Assembly (NCBI RefSeq): GCF_017916325.1
Contig: NC_090171.1
Location: 1,787,501-1,851,500, forward strand
DNA length: 64,000 nucleotides
Source of the DNA: Leishmania martiniquensis
Lineage: Eukaryota; Euglenozoa; Kinetoplastea; Trypanosomatida; Trypanosomatidae
Reading direction: 5' to 3'
A program made the position numbers and the translations under genes. The notes beneath the pieces are model-generated. The model searched no databases and was not told the origin of the DNA. It saw only the letters and a list, made by a program, of their open reading frames with translations. Positions 1-10,487 of the stretch are shown here, in pieces. Positions within the stretch are counted from its first letter, which is position 1; each line of letters opens with the position of its first letter.

Positions 1-150
1 TGCGCTCTCCTTTCTCTGACGTGCCACTATACTTGCCGCTGTGAAAGCCGGGACCTAAATGGGCCCAGTCAAACAACCGCCACCACAAAAGGGAGTCGTT
101 CACCAGTGAGGCATACGTTGATAAGGGCAACGACACTGACGATGGTGACA

Positions 151-169
151 CTGCTGCTGCTGCTGCTGC
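151..169. repeat. (CTG)6 trinucleotide repeat
   Basis: Six uninterrupted CTG units in the gene-free left end. It would encode a leucine run in one + frame, but that frame has no convincing start and no coding character. Confidence 0.8.
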
Positions 170-2080
170 AAGGCGCGAGTGTCGCTCGGTGGGGAATGAG
201 CGAACCAAAAGAGGTAACGTCGCGCAAGAGCATTGAGGCAGTTGCAGAAGCGTTTTTCTTTTGCCTCTCTTTTTCGTTTCTTGAATGTGAAGTCATCAAC
301 ATCTGAGTTAGTCCAAAGCAAGCGAATAAAAAGGTGAGGGCCCGTGTTTCCGTGTCTGCCTGCTTACGTGCTCTCGTTGCTTCGCGTGATTGCGTCACAT
401 GCGCCTTCAGCGGAACTCAAAAAAAGGTAAGATGGATGCAGGCCTTACCTTCGCGGCGAAGAAAGCGGTGAATACTGAGTTTTCTGTTCAGGTACCGCCC
501 CCCGTACGCGCAGACGCAAAGGCAATGCGGTGTGGAAAAAAAAGAGGCTCGTACAACTCACTTCCTCGAGGTGCCGCCACTGAGCTGGCTCCCTCCGAAA
601 GACCAAGAGGATATTCTTTGGCGCGGGCCGGAGAAAGCATCGGGGGGGGGGACTGAGAGCGATGGCGTTGTCAAATCTAACGATTCTGCATCGTTTGTAG
701 CATTCCGGTGCTCGCTGCTGCATGTCCGTCTCCAGCCGATGCGCGAGTACGCGTGTGCTGAATTCTCCTGCCGAACTGTCTCTCGAGGGAGGCGAATTCG
801 CTCTCGTTGGACTGCTTGTGCGCTTGCTCATCAACTTCACCGTCTCCTCCCCTCTCTCTTTCTCATGTCCTCTCGCTGACATGTGCGGGGGCACCACCTC
901 CCCTCTCTCCACTTGCAAACGTGCTTCACATGGATTTCTTCGCATTCGTCCTCTCTTTTGTGCGCGGGATCGTGCCTTTTTTCCCTCTCGTGCGGTGCTT
1001 GCGTGACGCGCGCACATCCCCCTTCTGACTTCGCATGGGCGCGCCCTTTCTTGTGCGTCCTTCATCGCACTGCCTTACTTTTTCTGCCTTCGAGAAAGAG
1101 CACCAAATATCGATGTGGCTGCAGCACGTCGTCTTATTGACGTCTACCTGTCGCCTCTGATTCACGTTTTGCGAGTACGTCATCCCAACTCACGCATACA
1201 CGCCCACATCCGCACAGGGAAAGAGAAAACTAACAACAAAAAACCGTACAGATACGCACCTCCTCGCCAGCGCAGAGGCAACTTTTTGTTCTTTGCCGTG
1301 GGTGAGGCTTTGTCCCTGCCTCCCCCTTCCTTCCACCTCCCTTCCCCCGCTCGCCGCCCTTTCTCCCCAGATACACAATAGCCAAGAAAAAGGCGCCTCT
1401 GCGGGATAAGAAAGAGGAAACCAATTCAGAGGGTACTAAGGGAAAGGGGCTCCTCATTCTCTCCGTCCTCATCTTTTTTGCGCTCCTGTTTTTTTTTGTG
1501 TGTGCGCGGCTACGCCAGCTAACCGCCCCTCTGTCCCTCCTCTCTCCTCTCCCTTCTTCCCTTTTGGTCGTCCTTCGAGGAGGCGTCCGGTTGCGCCATT
1601 GTCGAAGGCTGTGAGGGCTCCTCTTTCCTTCCTCATATAGTTCTCTGTGGTACAAGCATACCTGTCAATTCTCCTCCTCCTCTCACCCGCCCGCTTTCGA
1701 AGTTGGAGATCGTTCGAGGCGCGTGGCGGTGATGTGGTTGAGTCTTGCCTCAGCCTCCCTCCCCCATCCCTTTCTAACATCCCTCCAAAAGGAACAGCAT
1801 CCCGAACAGCACCACCGCTTTTCGTTGGCCTCTTTAATTCGTCTTTTTTTCTGTCTCTGTTCTCCTTCTGTATGCCCACAGGTGATCACCTGCGCCGCCC
1901 TCGCATTTTCTGTTCGCGTGCTGTGCCCTACTCCCGCACGCACCACGAGAGATCTGCATCAGTGCGTCTTTCCGCCTCGTTACTGCTTTGACCTACCTCT
2001 CAGTGTCGTCAGCGGTAGGCCTCCCCATCCTTCCTGGCAGGCAGTGGTCGGCACAGACGATCAGCTGCACCTGCGGAAGC

Positions 2081-2141
2081 CCTCTCCCCTTCCCCCACCA
2101 TCTCTCTTCCAAGTTACTCAAGGGTCTTGGCTGCCTTTCAG
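2081..2141 (+). promoter_or_regulatory. candidate trans-splice acceptor, triple alpha-kinase gene
   Basis: A C/T-rich tract from about 2081 to 2110 is followed by a second short tract and an AG at 2140-2141, 94 bases before the ATG. A stronger T-rich tract at about 2188-2219 also exists, but the next AG (2230-2231) would leave a leader of only four bases. Inferred from trypanosomatid splice-site rules only. Confidence 0.35.
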
Positions 2142-2235
2142 ACGGCAGGTGTAGCCCCCCTGCTTCCACCTTCAAAGGGCGCCGCGCCTCCTTTTTTCTT
2201 CTTCTCCCTGTGCTTCCTCGCTGACGGCAAGCACG

Positions 2236-5200
2236 ATGGAGACGGACTCCTCTGTGAAGGGAAAGTCAGAGTCCTCGGAGACCGAAAACAACGCGAACGG
2301 CAGCTTCTCCAAGGTGAACCATGCCTTGACGAGCCAGTCAGATTCGCGGTGCAAAAGCGACTCGTGCACGACAGGCTCAGCTTTCAGCCCGTTGCACAAC
2401 CATGCCGTCGCTGGCTCCGTGGCGCACAGGCACATCAGTGATCTCGACCAGTCCAGCACTTGGAACAATACGACGTGGGAGCTTTGGGAAACGAACGCAG
2501 GCGACCCTACGTGCAGCCTGCACACCACTGATGAGGCTTCCTCCTCGAGGGGTGCCACCAACTCCATTGTGCCGTCTTCAAATAGGCGAATCCCTACCTG
2601 TCCGCTGGTCCGCTACGTGCAGACCAGCAACATTGGCGATGCCTCACCGGTGACTGTGAGTGGGTGCAAGTACGTCTTCGACAACCGCACGCTGTGCTGG
2701 CTCACCCACCCCATCACTATTCGCGTGCTGCACCACAACCGCGGCGTTCATCAGGACAACTATTTTGCCACGTTCGCGATAGAGTTGCTGGACCCCGTGA
2801 AGCAGGCGACACCGATGTTTGCCAGGGTGTACCGCCGCAACATTGAGCTGGTTTCAGAGGCCGACTACTACAGCCTTGGGCAGACGCAGGCGCTTTGCGA
2901 GGAGTTCGCACGTGACTACACGCGCACAGAAGGTCTCCCTCACTACGTGAAGTTCCACTTGCCGCTTCTTACGAACCGTGTTGTGGTGCGCCTTGACATG
3001 CTCTCTATTTTTGACCCGCTAATTTTAAGCTTGCGCAAAGGCTTTTTCTCTTACCGAACCCACGACACGAGGCAGATGATGTTCTTGATGGAGCCGAACA
3101 CAAAGGCTTGCGAGGCTCTCGGTGTTTCCTTCGCGTCTGCGGAAGTGGACGAGGGTAAGTGCTACCCTCGTGGCGACGCGGCCTGGTCGCGCGACATCTT
3201 CCACGACATTGCAGACGGCTTTTCCCACTTCACGTACGTCAAGAGCCGGATGTGCATGGTAGCGCACGGCTTTGTGCGCAGCGACGGGTATCTGCTAGAC
3301 CCGCTCTTTCACACAACGGACCGCGAGGGGTTCCGCATGGGCGATGGAGGCAGGAGCGCGATCATGGACTGGGCCGAGCGACACCGGTGCGGTGATACTT
3401 GCCGCGCCCTCGGTATCTCCAACTTCGGCGACGACGGACCGTCTAACGAGAGGGCCACTGTGTTCGTGAACCCGCTCGACAGGGAGGAGAATTACTACAC
3501 CAACTACCTGCGTAGCGTCATCACAATGCGGGTGGTCGCGCGCATCGGCCCGGCAGTCCAGCCAGATGGTGAAGGAAGGTATCCTATCTTTGACACTTCA
3601 TTGGAGAGCGTCGATCTAGCGTCGGCCTTCTACGACTCGCAGCCAGTACCCGTCTCGTCTCATGCGACTAAGATGACCTGCGACGCCATCAAGTACGTCT
3701 TTGCGCCTACTGGCGCCAAGTGGATGGAGACCCCGATGCGTCTTACAGTGTGCACACCGGCGTCGCCGGACACCGTCGATGACACGCATGCCTACTTCAC
3801 CATCGAGGAGGAGTACGAGGGCGGGCAGCCGGTGCCGATGCGTGCGCGCTTCATTCTGCGGCCGGACACGCGGGACGCCGACTACTACCATGTCGGAGAT
3901 GCTTACGCTGTATGTATGGCTCTCGGCCACGTCTTCCGCAAGTACCGCGCGAACGGCATACCGGAACGAGAGCTCGATTTCTACGCTGCCTATGCGGTGC
4001 GCGTGCCACATTCGAACATCCCGGAAGGCATGAAGGGCGCCGAGCACGGCAGCAACTTTTTCGCGCACACCACGGCAGACTCAGGCGATGTGATGTTTGT
4101 AGTGGAGCTGAAGTTTAAGTCTTTACCACCGCAGTGCGCACGCAGTGCCGATAAGCTGACAAAGGATGCCGACGGCTTCGACGATGTTGTGCTCCGCCAA
4201 GTTGTCGACGCCTTCTCGCACTTTACACTCCGCAAATCGAGCAACCATTTGCTTTTGTGCGACTTCAAGTGCAGGGATGGCCTTCTCGTGCACCCGAGAA
4301 TCCACACCTCCAGCGGGTGTGGATTCGGGTCCCTCAATAGTGGCCAGGCCGGCATCGATGCCTGGGCAAAGGCGCACCTCTGCAACGACGTCTGCAAGCT
4401 TATCGGATTGGAGCTGCTTCCGCAGAAGCTGAAGTTATACGACGTGTCATCGAGCCAGTTGATGCGCTATGTCACCCTTGTACAGCAGCACGCACTGGGC
4501 CCTAACAAGGTGTTCGACCTTGTTTCGACATCGAGTGGAGCGTCGGATGCCGTTCCACCTTTGTCTGTGACGGCCGCAAGCCCATCTGAGAAGATGCCCG
4601 CGGGCGCAGGTACTGCGAACGTCGCCTCTTCTGCGCTATCAGTTTCATGCGATGCGCATGAGACAACGCTCCGCCCGTGGATGGAGGAGGGTCGCCAACA
4701 TGGCACGGCTAGTGGAAAGAAGAGAGCAGTGCTTCACCGCCCATTGGCCCAGCAGGAGTTCAGGCGCCTTCAGTCCAAAGGAATCGATACTGCTTACATT
4801 TTCCCGGCTACCCGGTACGACCTCAACGTTGACGACCTTACCTGGACCTCGACGCGCATCTTTGTTCGCATCGTCAACCCGGAGCGGGGCATCGGTCAGG
4901 GTGGCATGCGTGTTTGCTTCGAAATCACAGTCGTGGACTTGGTGGCATGCGAGGAAACCCTAATGGTGGCGAAGATGTTCCGCCGCACGATCAAGAATGT
5001 CGTCGAGAGGGACTACTTCACGAATGTTATGATGCAGAAGCTCTCCTCACTCTTCGCAAAGGACTTCAACAGCGAGAGGACGGACGGCTGCCCGTTCCTT
5101 CTCAATGTTCTTGAGGGCGCTGTCATTGCACTGAATCGCGTTGACTTGTCGCCCGACCTGCTCGCCAAGCGCACAGGTTTTTTCTCCTACCGCACGCAGG

Positions 5201-5658
5201 ACACGGAGCGGGTGATGTTCAACGTGGAGGCAAAGCTGACGGGCCGCTTCACGAAATACAACGGCAACATGGGCGAGGCCTACCCAACGAACGAGTGCCG
5301 CCTCAGCCCGACCGCCGCCCGCGAACGGACGATGATCTTCGAGGCGGTCGAGGCGCTCTCGCACTATTCTCTGGAGAAGAGCGAGGGCGGTTTGCTAATC
5401 TGCGACATGCAGGGCGTCAAGAGCGATTTGACCGACCTGGAGGTGCACACCTACGACGGTGAAGGGCTCGGCGTCGGCAACTTCGGATCCTGCGGTATCC
5501 AACGGTTCGTCATGCGCCACCGCTGCACCAGCTTCTGCAAGACTCTTCATCTTGGGAAACTGCGCGATCGGCATTTCAGTGTGACGGATGCTGTGAAGAC
5601 GGGCAACCGTTTCGTTGCTATTTTGGAGCGCAGCAAGGCGATTGGCGGCATGGGGTAA
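2236..5658 (+). CDS. triple alpha-kinase protein with two degenerate modules and one intact module
   Basis: An 1140-residue protein with three consecutive alpha-kinase (MHCK/EF2K-type) modules at roughly residues 144-395, 486-728 and 855-1108, after a Ser/Thr-rich N-terminus of about 130 residues. Module 3 keeps the ATP lysine (K913 in VAKMFRR), the catalytic aspartate (D1057 in CDMQGV), the LTD motif and a glycine loop (GEGLGVGNFG). In module 1 the lysine is Arg (R197) and the catalytic Asp position is His (H344). In module 2 the lysine is Arg (R538), D676 is present but followed by FKC instead of LQG, and LTDP is LVHP. All three keep the zinc-type His and CxxxC pattern (FSHF or LSHY, then HT, then the Cys pair), so the folds are probably stable. 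Modules 1 and 2 are predicted pseudokinases; module 3 should phosphorylate Ser/Thr. Substrate unknown. The ATG at 2236 is the first in frame. The downstream neighbour at 10488 is a one-module paralogue. Confidence 0.9.
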   Translation: METDSSVKGKSESSETENNANGSFSKVNHALTSQSDSRCKSDSCTTGSAFSPLHNHAVAGSVAHRHISDLDQSSTWNNTTWELWETNAGDPTCSLHTTDEASSSRGATNSIVPSSNRRIPTCPLVRYVQTSNIGDASPVTVSGCKYVFDNRTLCWLTHPITIRVLHHNRGVHQDNYFATFAIELLDPVKQATPMFARVYRRNIELVSEADYYSLGQTQALCEEFARDYTRTEGLPHYVKFHLPLLTNRVVVRLDMLSIFDPLILSLRKGFFSYRTHDTRQMMFLMEPNTKACEALGVSFASAEVDEGKCYPRGDAAWSRDIFHDIADGFSHFTYVKSRMCMVAHGFVRSDGYLLDPLFHTTDREGFRMGDGGRSAIMDWAERHRCGDTCRALGISNFGDDGPSNERATVFVNPLDREENYYTNYLRSVITMRVVARIGPAVQPDGEGRYPIFDTSLESVDLASAFYDSQPVPVSSHATKMTCDAIKYVFAPTGAKWMETPMRLTVCTPASPDTVDDTHAYFTIEEEYEGGQPVPMRARFILRPDTRDADYYHVGDAYAVCMALGHVFRKYRANGIPERELDFYAAYAVRVPHSNIPEGMKGAEHGSNFFAHTTADSGDVMFVVELKFKSLPPQCARSADKLTKDADGFDDVVLRQVVDAFSHFTLRKSSNHLLLCDFKCRDGLLVHPRIHTSSGCGFGSLNSGQAGIDAWAKAHLCNDVCKLIGLELLPQKLKLYDVSSSQLMRYVTLVQQHALGPNKVFDLVSTSSGASDAVPPLSVTAASPSEKMPAGAGTANVASSALSVSCDAHETTLRPWMEEGRQHGTASGKKRAVLHRPLAQQEFRRLQSKGIDTAYIFPATRYDLNVDDLTWTSTRIFVRIVNPERGIGQGGMRVCFEITVVDLVACEETLMVAKMFRRTIKNVVERDYFTNVMMQKLSSLFAKDFNSERTDGCPFLLNVLEGAVIALNRVDLSPDLLAKRTGFFSYRTQDTERVMFNVEAKLTGRFTKYNGNMGEAYPTNECRLSPTAARERTMIFEAVEALSHYSLEKSEGGLLICDMQGVKSDLTDLEVHTYDGEGLGVGNFGSCGIQRFVMRHRCTSFCKTLHLGKLRDRHFSVTDAVKTGNRFVAILERSKAIGGMG

Positions 5659-8600
5659 GTACGCGGTCCGCTAATGAGTGAGGTACAAACGCGCCAGAGC
5701 GAAGGCAAACGGACATGAAGAGCAGATGCACCTATCCGCTCGTGTCCATGCGCTCCTCTGAGAAGGAGTACACATGGAGCACCTCCTCCTCTTGTCTCTG
5801 TGCGAACTTTGAGCGCCTCCGTCTTTTCGTCTCTTCTCCGGCTCCTCGGCCGGGCCATCCTTTTTCTGCTAGACCGCATCTCTGATGCAGGCACCCATGC
5901 GCAAGCAGATGGACGCGCTTGCTCGGACTCTCTTCACCTGAGCAACTCGAAGCAACGCTTTGCCGAATCTTTTGAAGCAGCAGTGTGTGCACGAGAGTGA
6001 GAATCCCAGCTGGAACTGCGCCTCTGTAAGAGCCGATGTGGACTCTCCGCGGGGGGGGGACAGGGGCGACCTAGTGGAAGGGAGCAAGACGCGCTCACTC
6101 TAAGCCGCCTGCGTACACCCTTGGGAGAGGACGGCCAACGGCTTAGGTGCCAACTAGAAATAGATGAGTCCTCTTTACACTTCACAACACCGCTCGTGCT
6201 CACGAATGGACTCGCCATCCGTCGAGACTATTCGTGTGCGTGTCTTTCTCCCACCCCCTCATCTCTCATTTCTCCCCACTGCCTTCCTCTCTTTGTTCCG
6301 TGCGCGTGTGTGTGCTCCGGCGCCCACGCGACTGCTATGGCTGCTGAGAAGTCGAACGATACAGTGCATTGGAAGGGTGATGGGAGCGACGTAACGAAGC
6401 ATAGTAAGGGGGGAAGACAAACGTCACGACGCGTGAAGGCAGGCACAGGGTTTTCCGAATGGGAGGCAACGAAAAAAAAAGGGTGAGAGGACGGATCGAT
6501 GAAGAGACGTATTGCACCTATTCACCCCTCCCTCCCCCTCCGTTTCCTCTCTTGCCCTGTTTTTGACTGGACACTGCAAGTGTTTGTGTGCCTTGACCTT
6601 TGGCTCCTCTTCAAGTGTTCTCGTGTTATTCTTCACTCCCTCTCCCCCTCCCTCCCTCCCTCTCTCTTTTTTTTCGCTGCTCGGATTTGTTGTTTATCCC
6701 GCCACCATTTCTTTCTCATTGTTAGCCTCCGCTGTACCTGCGTACACAGATGGCTCAGGGCGTGCGGGCAATACTCTTTCTCCGTCCTCCTCTCTTTCAT
6801 GTGCTTGTGCTCTTTGCTTGTAGGCTTTTCTTTAATCTTGATATCGGGAGGAGCTGGGGGAGGTGATGAGGGCTCTCCCTTGCAAACGAGGGACAGTAGT
6901 GCGATCTCAACCCCTTCCTCTCTCCTGATTCCTCTCCTATTGTTACGTTTCTTGCTACGTAGGGTGTGGCAATCAAATCGTTCGCTGTTCATACATCCGC
7001 CAAAGGGCCTCATCGATTGTCTGTGCCCATGTGCCTTTCTACTTCACTCTGAGCCTCGTTTGTGCAGCGTGTACCAACCGCACAGACATGTGTTTGTGCC
7101 GTTTCTCGTGTTGCTTCTTTGAGGTCATTCTTCCACTGGCTGCTTTCTTTCTCTCTTTTTTTTCGTTCTTCCCTTTCCCTATGGACTGCTGTTTTGCCGT
7201 CACTGCCCTCCGCACACGTTTTCGCGGCGCACTCTTTCAACGACATTACTGAGAGGTACGCCGGCAACGTTTCTCCTTTGCTTTCACCATTCGTCCTCTT
7301 CGCTCAGCATTCTTTCTATCGATTGTGTCTGAGTCGTTCTTCCCTCTCTCGAACTCGCTCGTTTCTTCTCCCTTTTCTTGAGAAGCGACTTTACGCACAC
7401 ACACACACACAGACGCATCTATATATATATGTATATGTATAGAAAAATATAGAGAGATAGATATATAAGGCTCTGCCAACAGTGCTCATCTCGGAGGACG
7501 TAACCCTCTCTTGCTTGCTGGCTCTCTACCTTCCCAGACTCTTTCTCGCGTGGGTTTGCGCTTCTGCGTTGTTCTTTGTTTCGGTGTCTCTCCCATATAC
7601 CCTTTTTTGTCTGTCTTGGAGTGATTGTTGAGTGTGTCTCCGCGCCAGTTTGTGTGTGCGTGTGTATGCGTGTGAGCGTGGAAGGGCCGTGCCGATAGAC
7701 CTGTGAAAACACTTCGTATTGGCATTCATCGTTTCCGTTTAGCTTATTGCAGCGCCTCTTGCCCAAACGCACACGCTTTTTTTTCTTTGCCGTTACCTGT
7801 CCCGTCTTCTCTTTGCAGGCTGCTCGATATAAACGACACACACAGGGGAGGCATAACCGCACCAGCGCGTCTCGGTGTGTCGCGATCCACTGGTGTAAAA
7901 CGCACGCACAGACACACACAACAGAAAGGGGAACCCATACCTGGGCCACGGCACCGACGTTTGCCTCTGTTGGTACATTTTAGGTATTTCTTTCCCTTTT
8001 GGTGTGTAATATGATTATTCCTTTCGATGCCCCGCTCGCCTTCCCTCCCCCTCCCCCACGCGTGCCTCCGAGTCACCGAATGATGGTTGCTCATAACGTC
8101 ACCCGTTGTGCTCTTCTCTCTCTTTCCTCTCTTCTCCTTTTCTGCCTTCTCGTCTTTTTCCCCTTCGTTCTCCCCTCTGCTTGTCGATGCAGGGTTGAAA
8201 AGAGAGGGGGGGGACGGCGGTGCCGTTGGCGTAGACGTGTCTGGCCTCCCTTTAACGCTTTCATGAGTTCAGTGATGCTCCTCATTACGTTGCCTCTGGC
8301 CGTTTCCATCGGGAGCGGCGCCCTTAGTAGATCAGAGGAGCGCTGCTCGACCCGCGTCATAGTTTTTTTCTTGGCTTGTACTTTTTCGCTTAGTGACCTC
8401 TACCTCTTCTACCACTGTTGCTCCTCTCTTTTCCATTGATGGCTTTGACCGACTGCAGTATTTGCTTTTTCCCCTCTTTTTTTTTGCCAGCTACTCTGCC
8501 TCCTCTACCCCCCTCATCGTGTCAGTCTGCGCTGCTGATCAGCATCTTTACGGCATCCCTTTCTCCACAGCATGTGCATTCGTTGCTACGCTTGTTCGAT

Positions 8601-8938
8601 GCTCGAATGCTCTCTTTTTTTTTCGGTCTTTTTATCGATGCTGTCAGGCGACTCCATGCGGCAGCAAAGGAACTTGCTGCGCTGCGTGCCTCACTACGCT
8701 GCTCAAGATACGTGAAGAGCGTAGCGGCACTCCACGCCCAAAGGACATTCGGGTGTCTCTCTGCCCTCCCTCTCTCCCTTTCTCACGGCACAAGAGAAGC
8801 TCCTGCACGCGCCCTTCTTGCGTAGGGCCGTTTATTCGACTGACCTCTATTCTTTCATCTCCATTTTTATCACCCGCGTATTTGCTTTAACCATCCTCCT
8901 GGGCGTAGCGTCCCTCTTCTGCGTATTCTCCGCAGATG
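5659..8938. other. intergenic region, no gene seen
   Basis: About 3.3 kb of pyrimidine-rich spacer, presumably the kinase 3' UTR followed by intergenic sequence. It holds a G9 run at 6051-6059, a G8 run near 8206-8213, a (CA)8 tract at 7396-7411 and a TA-rich tract at 7420-7440. The longest open frame (6499-7122) translates to Ser/Leu/Phe/Pro-rich low-complexity sequence typical of C/T-rich DNA and is not considered a gene. Confidence 0.6.
7396..7440. repeat. CA and TA microsatellite
   Basis: A (CA)8 tract at 7396-7411 is followed by an alternating TA stretch interrupted by G at 7420-7440. It lies in the spacer after the triple alpha-kinase gene. Confidence 0.85.
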
Positions 8939-9716
8939 CCCCGTGCGTCCCCGTCTCTGGGGAGAGCCAAGAGCCAGTCCTCAGCCCTTCGGGCACGTTG
9001 CCCGACGCTTTGGTGTCGACAGACACGCCTTCACGGGCGGTGGCGCTCGTGAGGACGCTTGCGCCGACAGCCGAGGAAGTGTGCGCGCTACTTGACCCAC
9101 CTAGGCGGCGATGCTGCTTGCCCCTCACCCCCGCACTGCGCGGGCGCGAAGCGTGCGGCATCTGCTCCGTTGCACAGGGTCGGCTGCTGCGGCACCGGTG
9201 CTGGCGGCGCGGCGAGGGCTGTAACCCCCTGTTCCCCCGCCCCCCTCCTGAAAGGCACTATTCGAGTCCCATGGACGTCGATGCGAGAGGCCCCCGCCCG
9301 ATGTCGCAGAGTGCGCGGGTCTGGAAGGGACTGGGGCGGCGGACTCGCCGGGCAGGGAGGCTGCGGGGGTCTCCGGAGGTCCCTTGCCGGAGACGGACCC
9401 ACTTCCCGCCTGGGCTCACCCGGCGTCCGGCGATGCCGTCTCCCGCCCCCCTCCCTCTGCCTGTTACCCGCACGGCAGGCCCCGCCGCGTCTGCCGTGGA
9501 TGGGCACGCGGAGCTGCGCCCGCTTGGGCGACGGTATGCGTCCAGCTGGAGTCCGGGTCGCGCCGACGGTGCAGCAGGTATGCGAGGGAGGACGGAAGAC
9601 GTGCGAGCAGACCCCTGCCGGTCGCGCGGAGAGGCTCGTCGGGGAGGGCGAGAAGCTCGCCTCGGGCGCCCGAGAGGAGTGGGTGGACTGTGGCTGTATG
9701 TGTCTGCCACGGGCGG
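8939..9716. repeat. family A interspersed repeat, copy 1
   Basis: A 778-bp GC-rich block that recurs at 12958-13735 in the same orientation with a constant offset of 4019 bases and no gap. The translations in all three forward frames agree between copies, so identity is at or near 100%. The shared sequence begins at CCCCGTGCGTCC and ends at GCCACGGGCGG; flanks differ sharply on both sides. I see no poly(A) tail, terminal inverted repeats or clear target-site duplication. The placement between genes fits the SIDER-type repeats of Leishmania, but the family assignment is an inference. Open frames inside the block are a by-product of high GC. Confidence 0.9.
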
Positions 9717-10487
9717 TGCGCACGCGTTAGAAAGTGCTGTAACGGAGTCCATTTGAAGGACTGGATTTTATGCATGAGTTTACAGGAAATGTTTGGCGGC
9801 GAAGATCATCACGTCACCACAACGCGGAATTCATGCGTGTGGTGGCGCACGACTTCTGTTAGAAGGTACATTCCGGTGGCACCTCGCTGTGCGTTCGCCT
9901 TGTGCCCTTCACCCAACTCTGCGGCCTTGGACATTAGATTCGTGCCGATTCCACTTTCTCTTTCCCTTTCTCATTTTTTTTCATATTGATGGTGCAACTC
10001 CTCGAAGACTGGCTGTAGCCGCACTGTGGATCAGATTCATTCGTCACATAATAGTACGCTTCACCCTGCCCATTTCCTAGTCACAAGCGATCAAGAGGAA
10101 AGGAGAAGTGCTCCTCAGCATCAACGACGACACCGGTGCAGAGGGGGGCTCATCGACTCGGACCACGCACACACACCTGAAAAAAAGGCCAATGCAGAGA
10201 AAACAGAGAACCATATACGCCTGACGGAGCTTGTAGTCGCATCAAAGTTGACCGCAGCGCCGCGTTACACGCTTCATTCATACGCTCAGCCAGCGAGGAG
10301 CGCCAAAGGGACACCGGTGGCCACCTTGCAGTAAACGCTGACGAAACCGCTGCGCGCCGTCGCCACCGCCAGTATCAAGCCTTCCCCAGTGCTCGTTATA
10401 AAGCAGATCATCGGGTCACTTAAAGGGACGACTGCTTCGCCATTAGGCGCACAAGCCCTTTGGCAGGGATCTTGTCCTCAACACCGC
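9717..10487. other. intergenic / 5' UTR before the single alpha-kinase
   Basis: Spacer between repeat copy 1 and the kinase ATG. It contains the candidate splice acceptor described separately and otherwise no recognisable element. A GTG-initiated extension of the kinase frame begins at 10389, but trypanosomatid genes normally start at ATG, so it is treated as leader. Confidence 0.6.
9945..10007 (+). promoter_or_regulatory. candidate trans-splice acceptor, single alpha-kinase gene
   Basis: A strong C/T tract (about 9945-9984, with T runs) is followed by the AG at 10006-10007. This would give a leader of about 480 bases. A nearer acceptor cannot be excluded. Confidence 0.4.

Larger units (their letters stand above)
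1..2235. other. gene-free leader region, pyrimidine-rich
   Basis: No credible gene is seen on either strand. The + strand is rich in C and T, with many runs such as those at 1311-1370 and 1650-1690. The open frames here are short, begin at non-ATG codons or read antisense through polypyrimidine, and have low-complexity translations. A (CTG)6 run lies at 151-168 and a run of ten G at 642-651. The right part probably contains the trans-splice acceptor of the first kinase gene. The left part may be the 3' UTR of a gene outside the window. Confidence 0.6.

Noticed and set aside
106..306. Short frame with a leucine run resembling a signal peptide
   Set aside because: The leucines come from the (CTG)6 repeat, the frame opens at GTG, and the rest shows no coding pattern.
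445..1065. 206-codon frame on the minus strand
   Set aside because: It reads antisense to C/T-rich spacer, giving Arg/Glu/Lys-rich low complexity, and would be the only minus-strand gene in the window.
6499..7122. 207-codon frame on the + strand
   Set aside because: Translation is Ser/Leu/Phe/Cys-rich from polypyrimidine DNA; no splice-site logic, no family features.
8818..9756. 312-codon open frame (and other frames) over family A copy 1, repeated over copy 2
   Set aside because: The same GC-rich DNA is open in several frames on both strands, the frames run past the repeat edges into unrelated sequence, and no domain is recognisable. Agreement between copies reflects DNA identity, not selection on protein.
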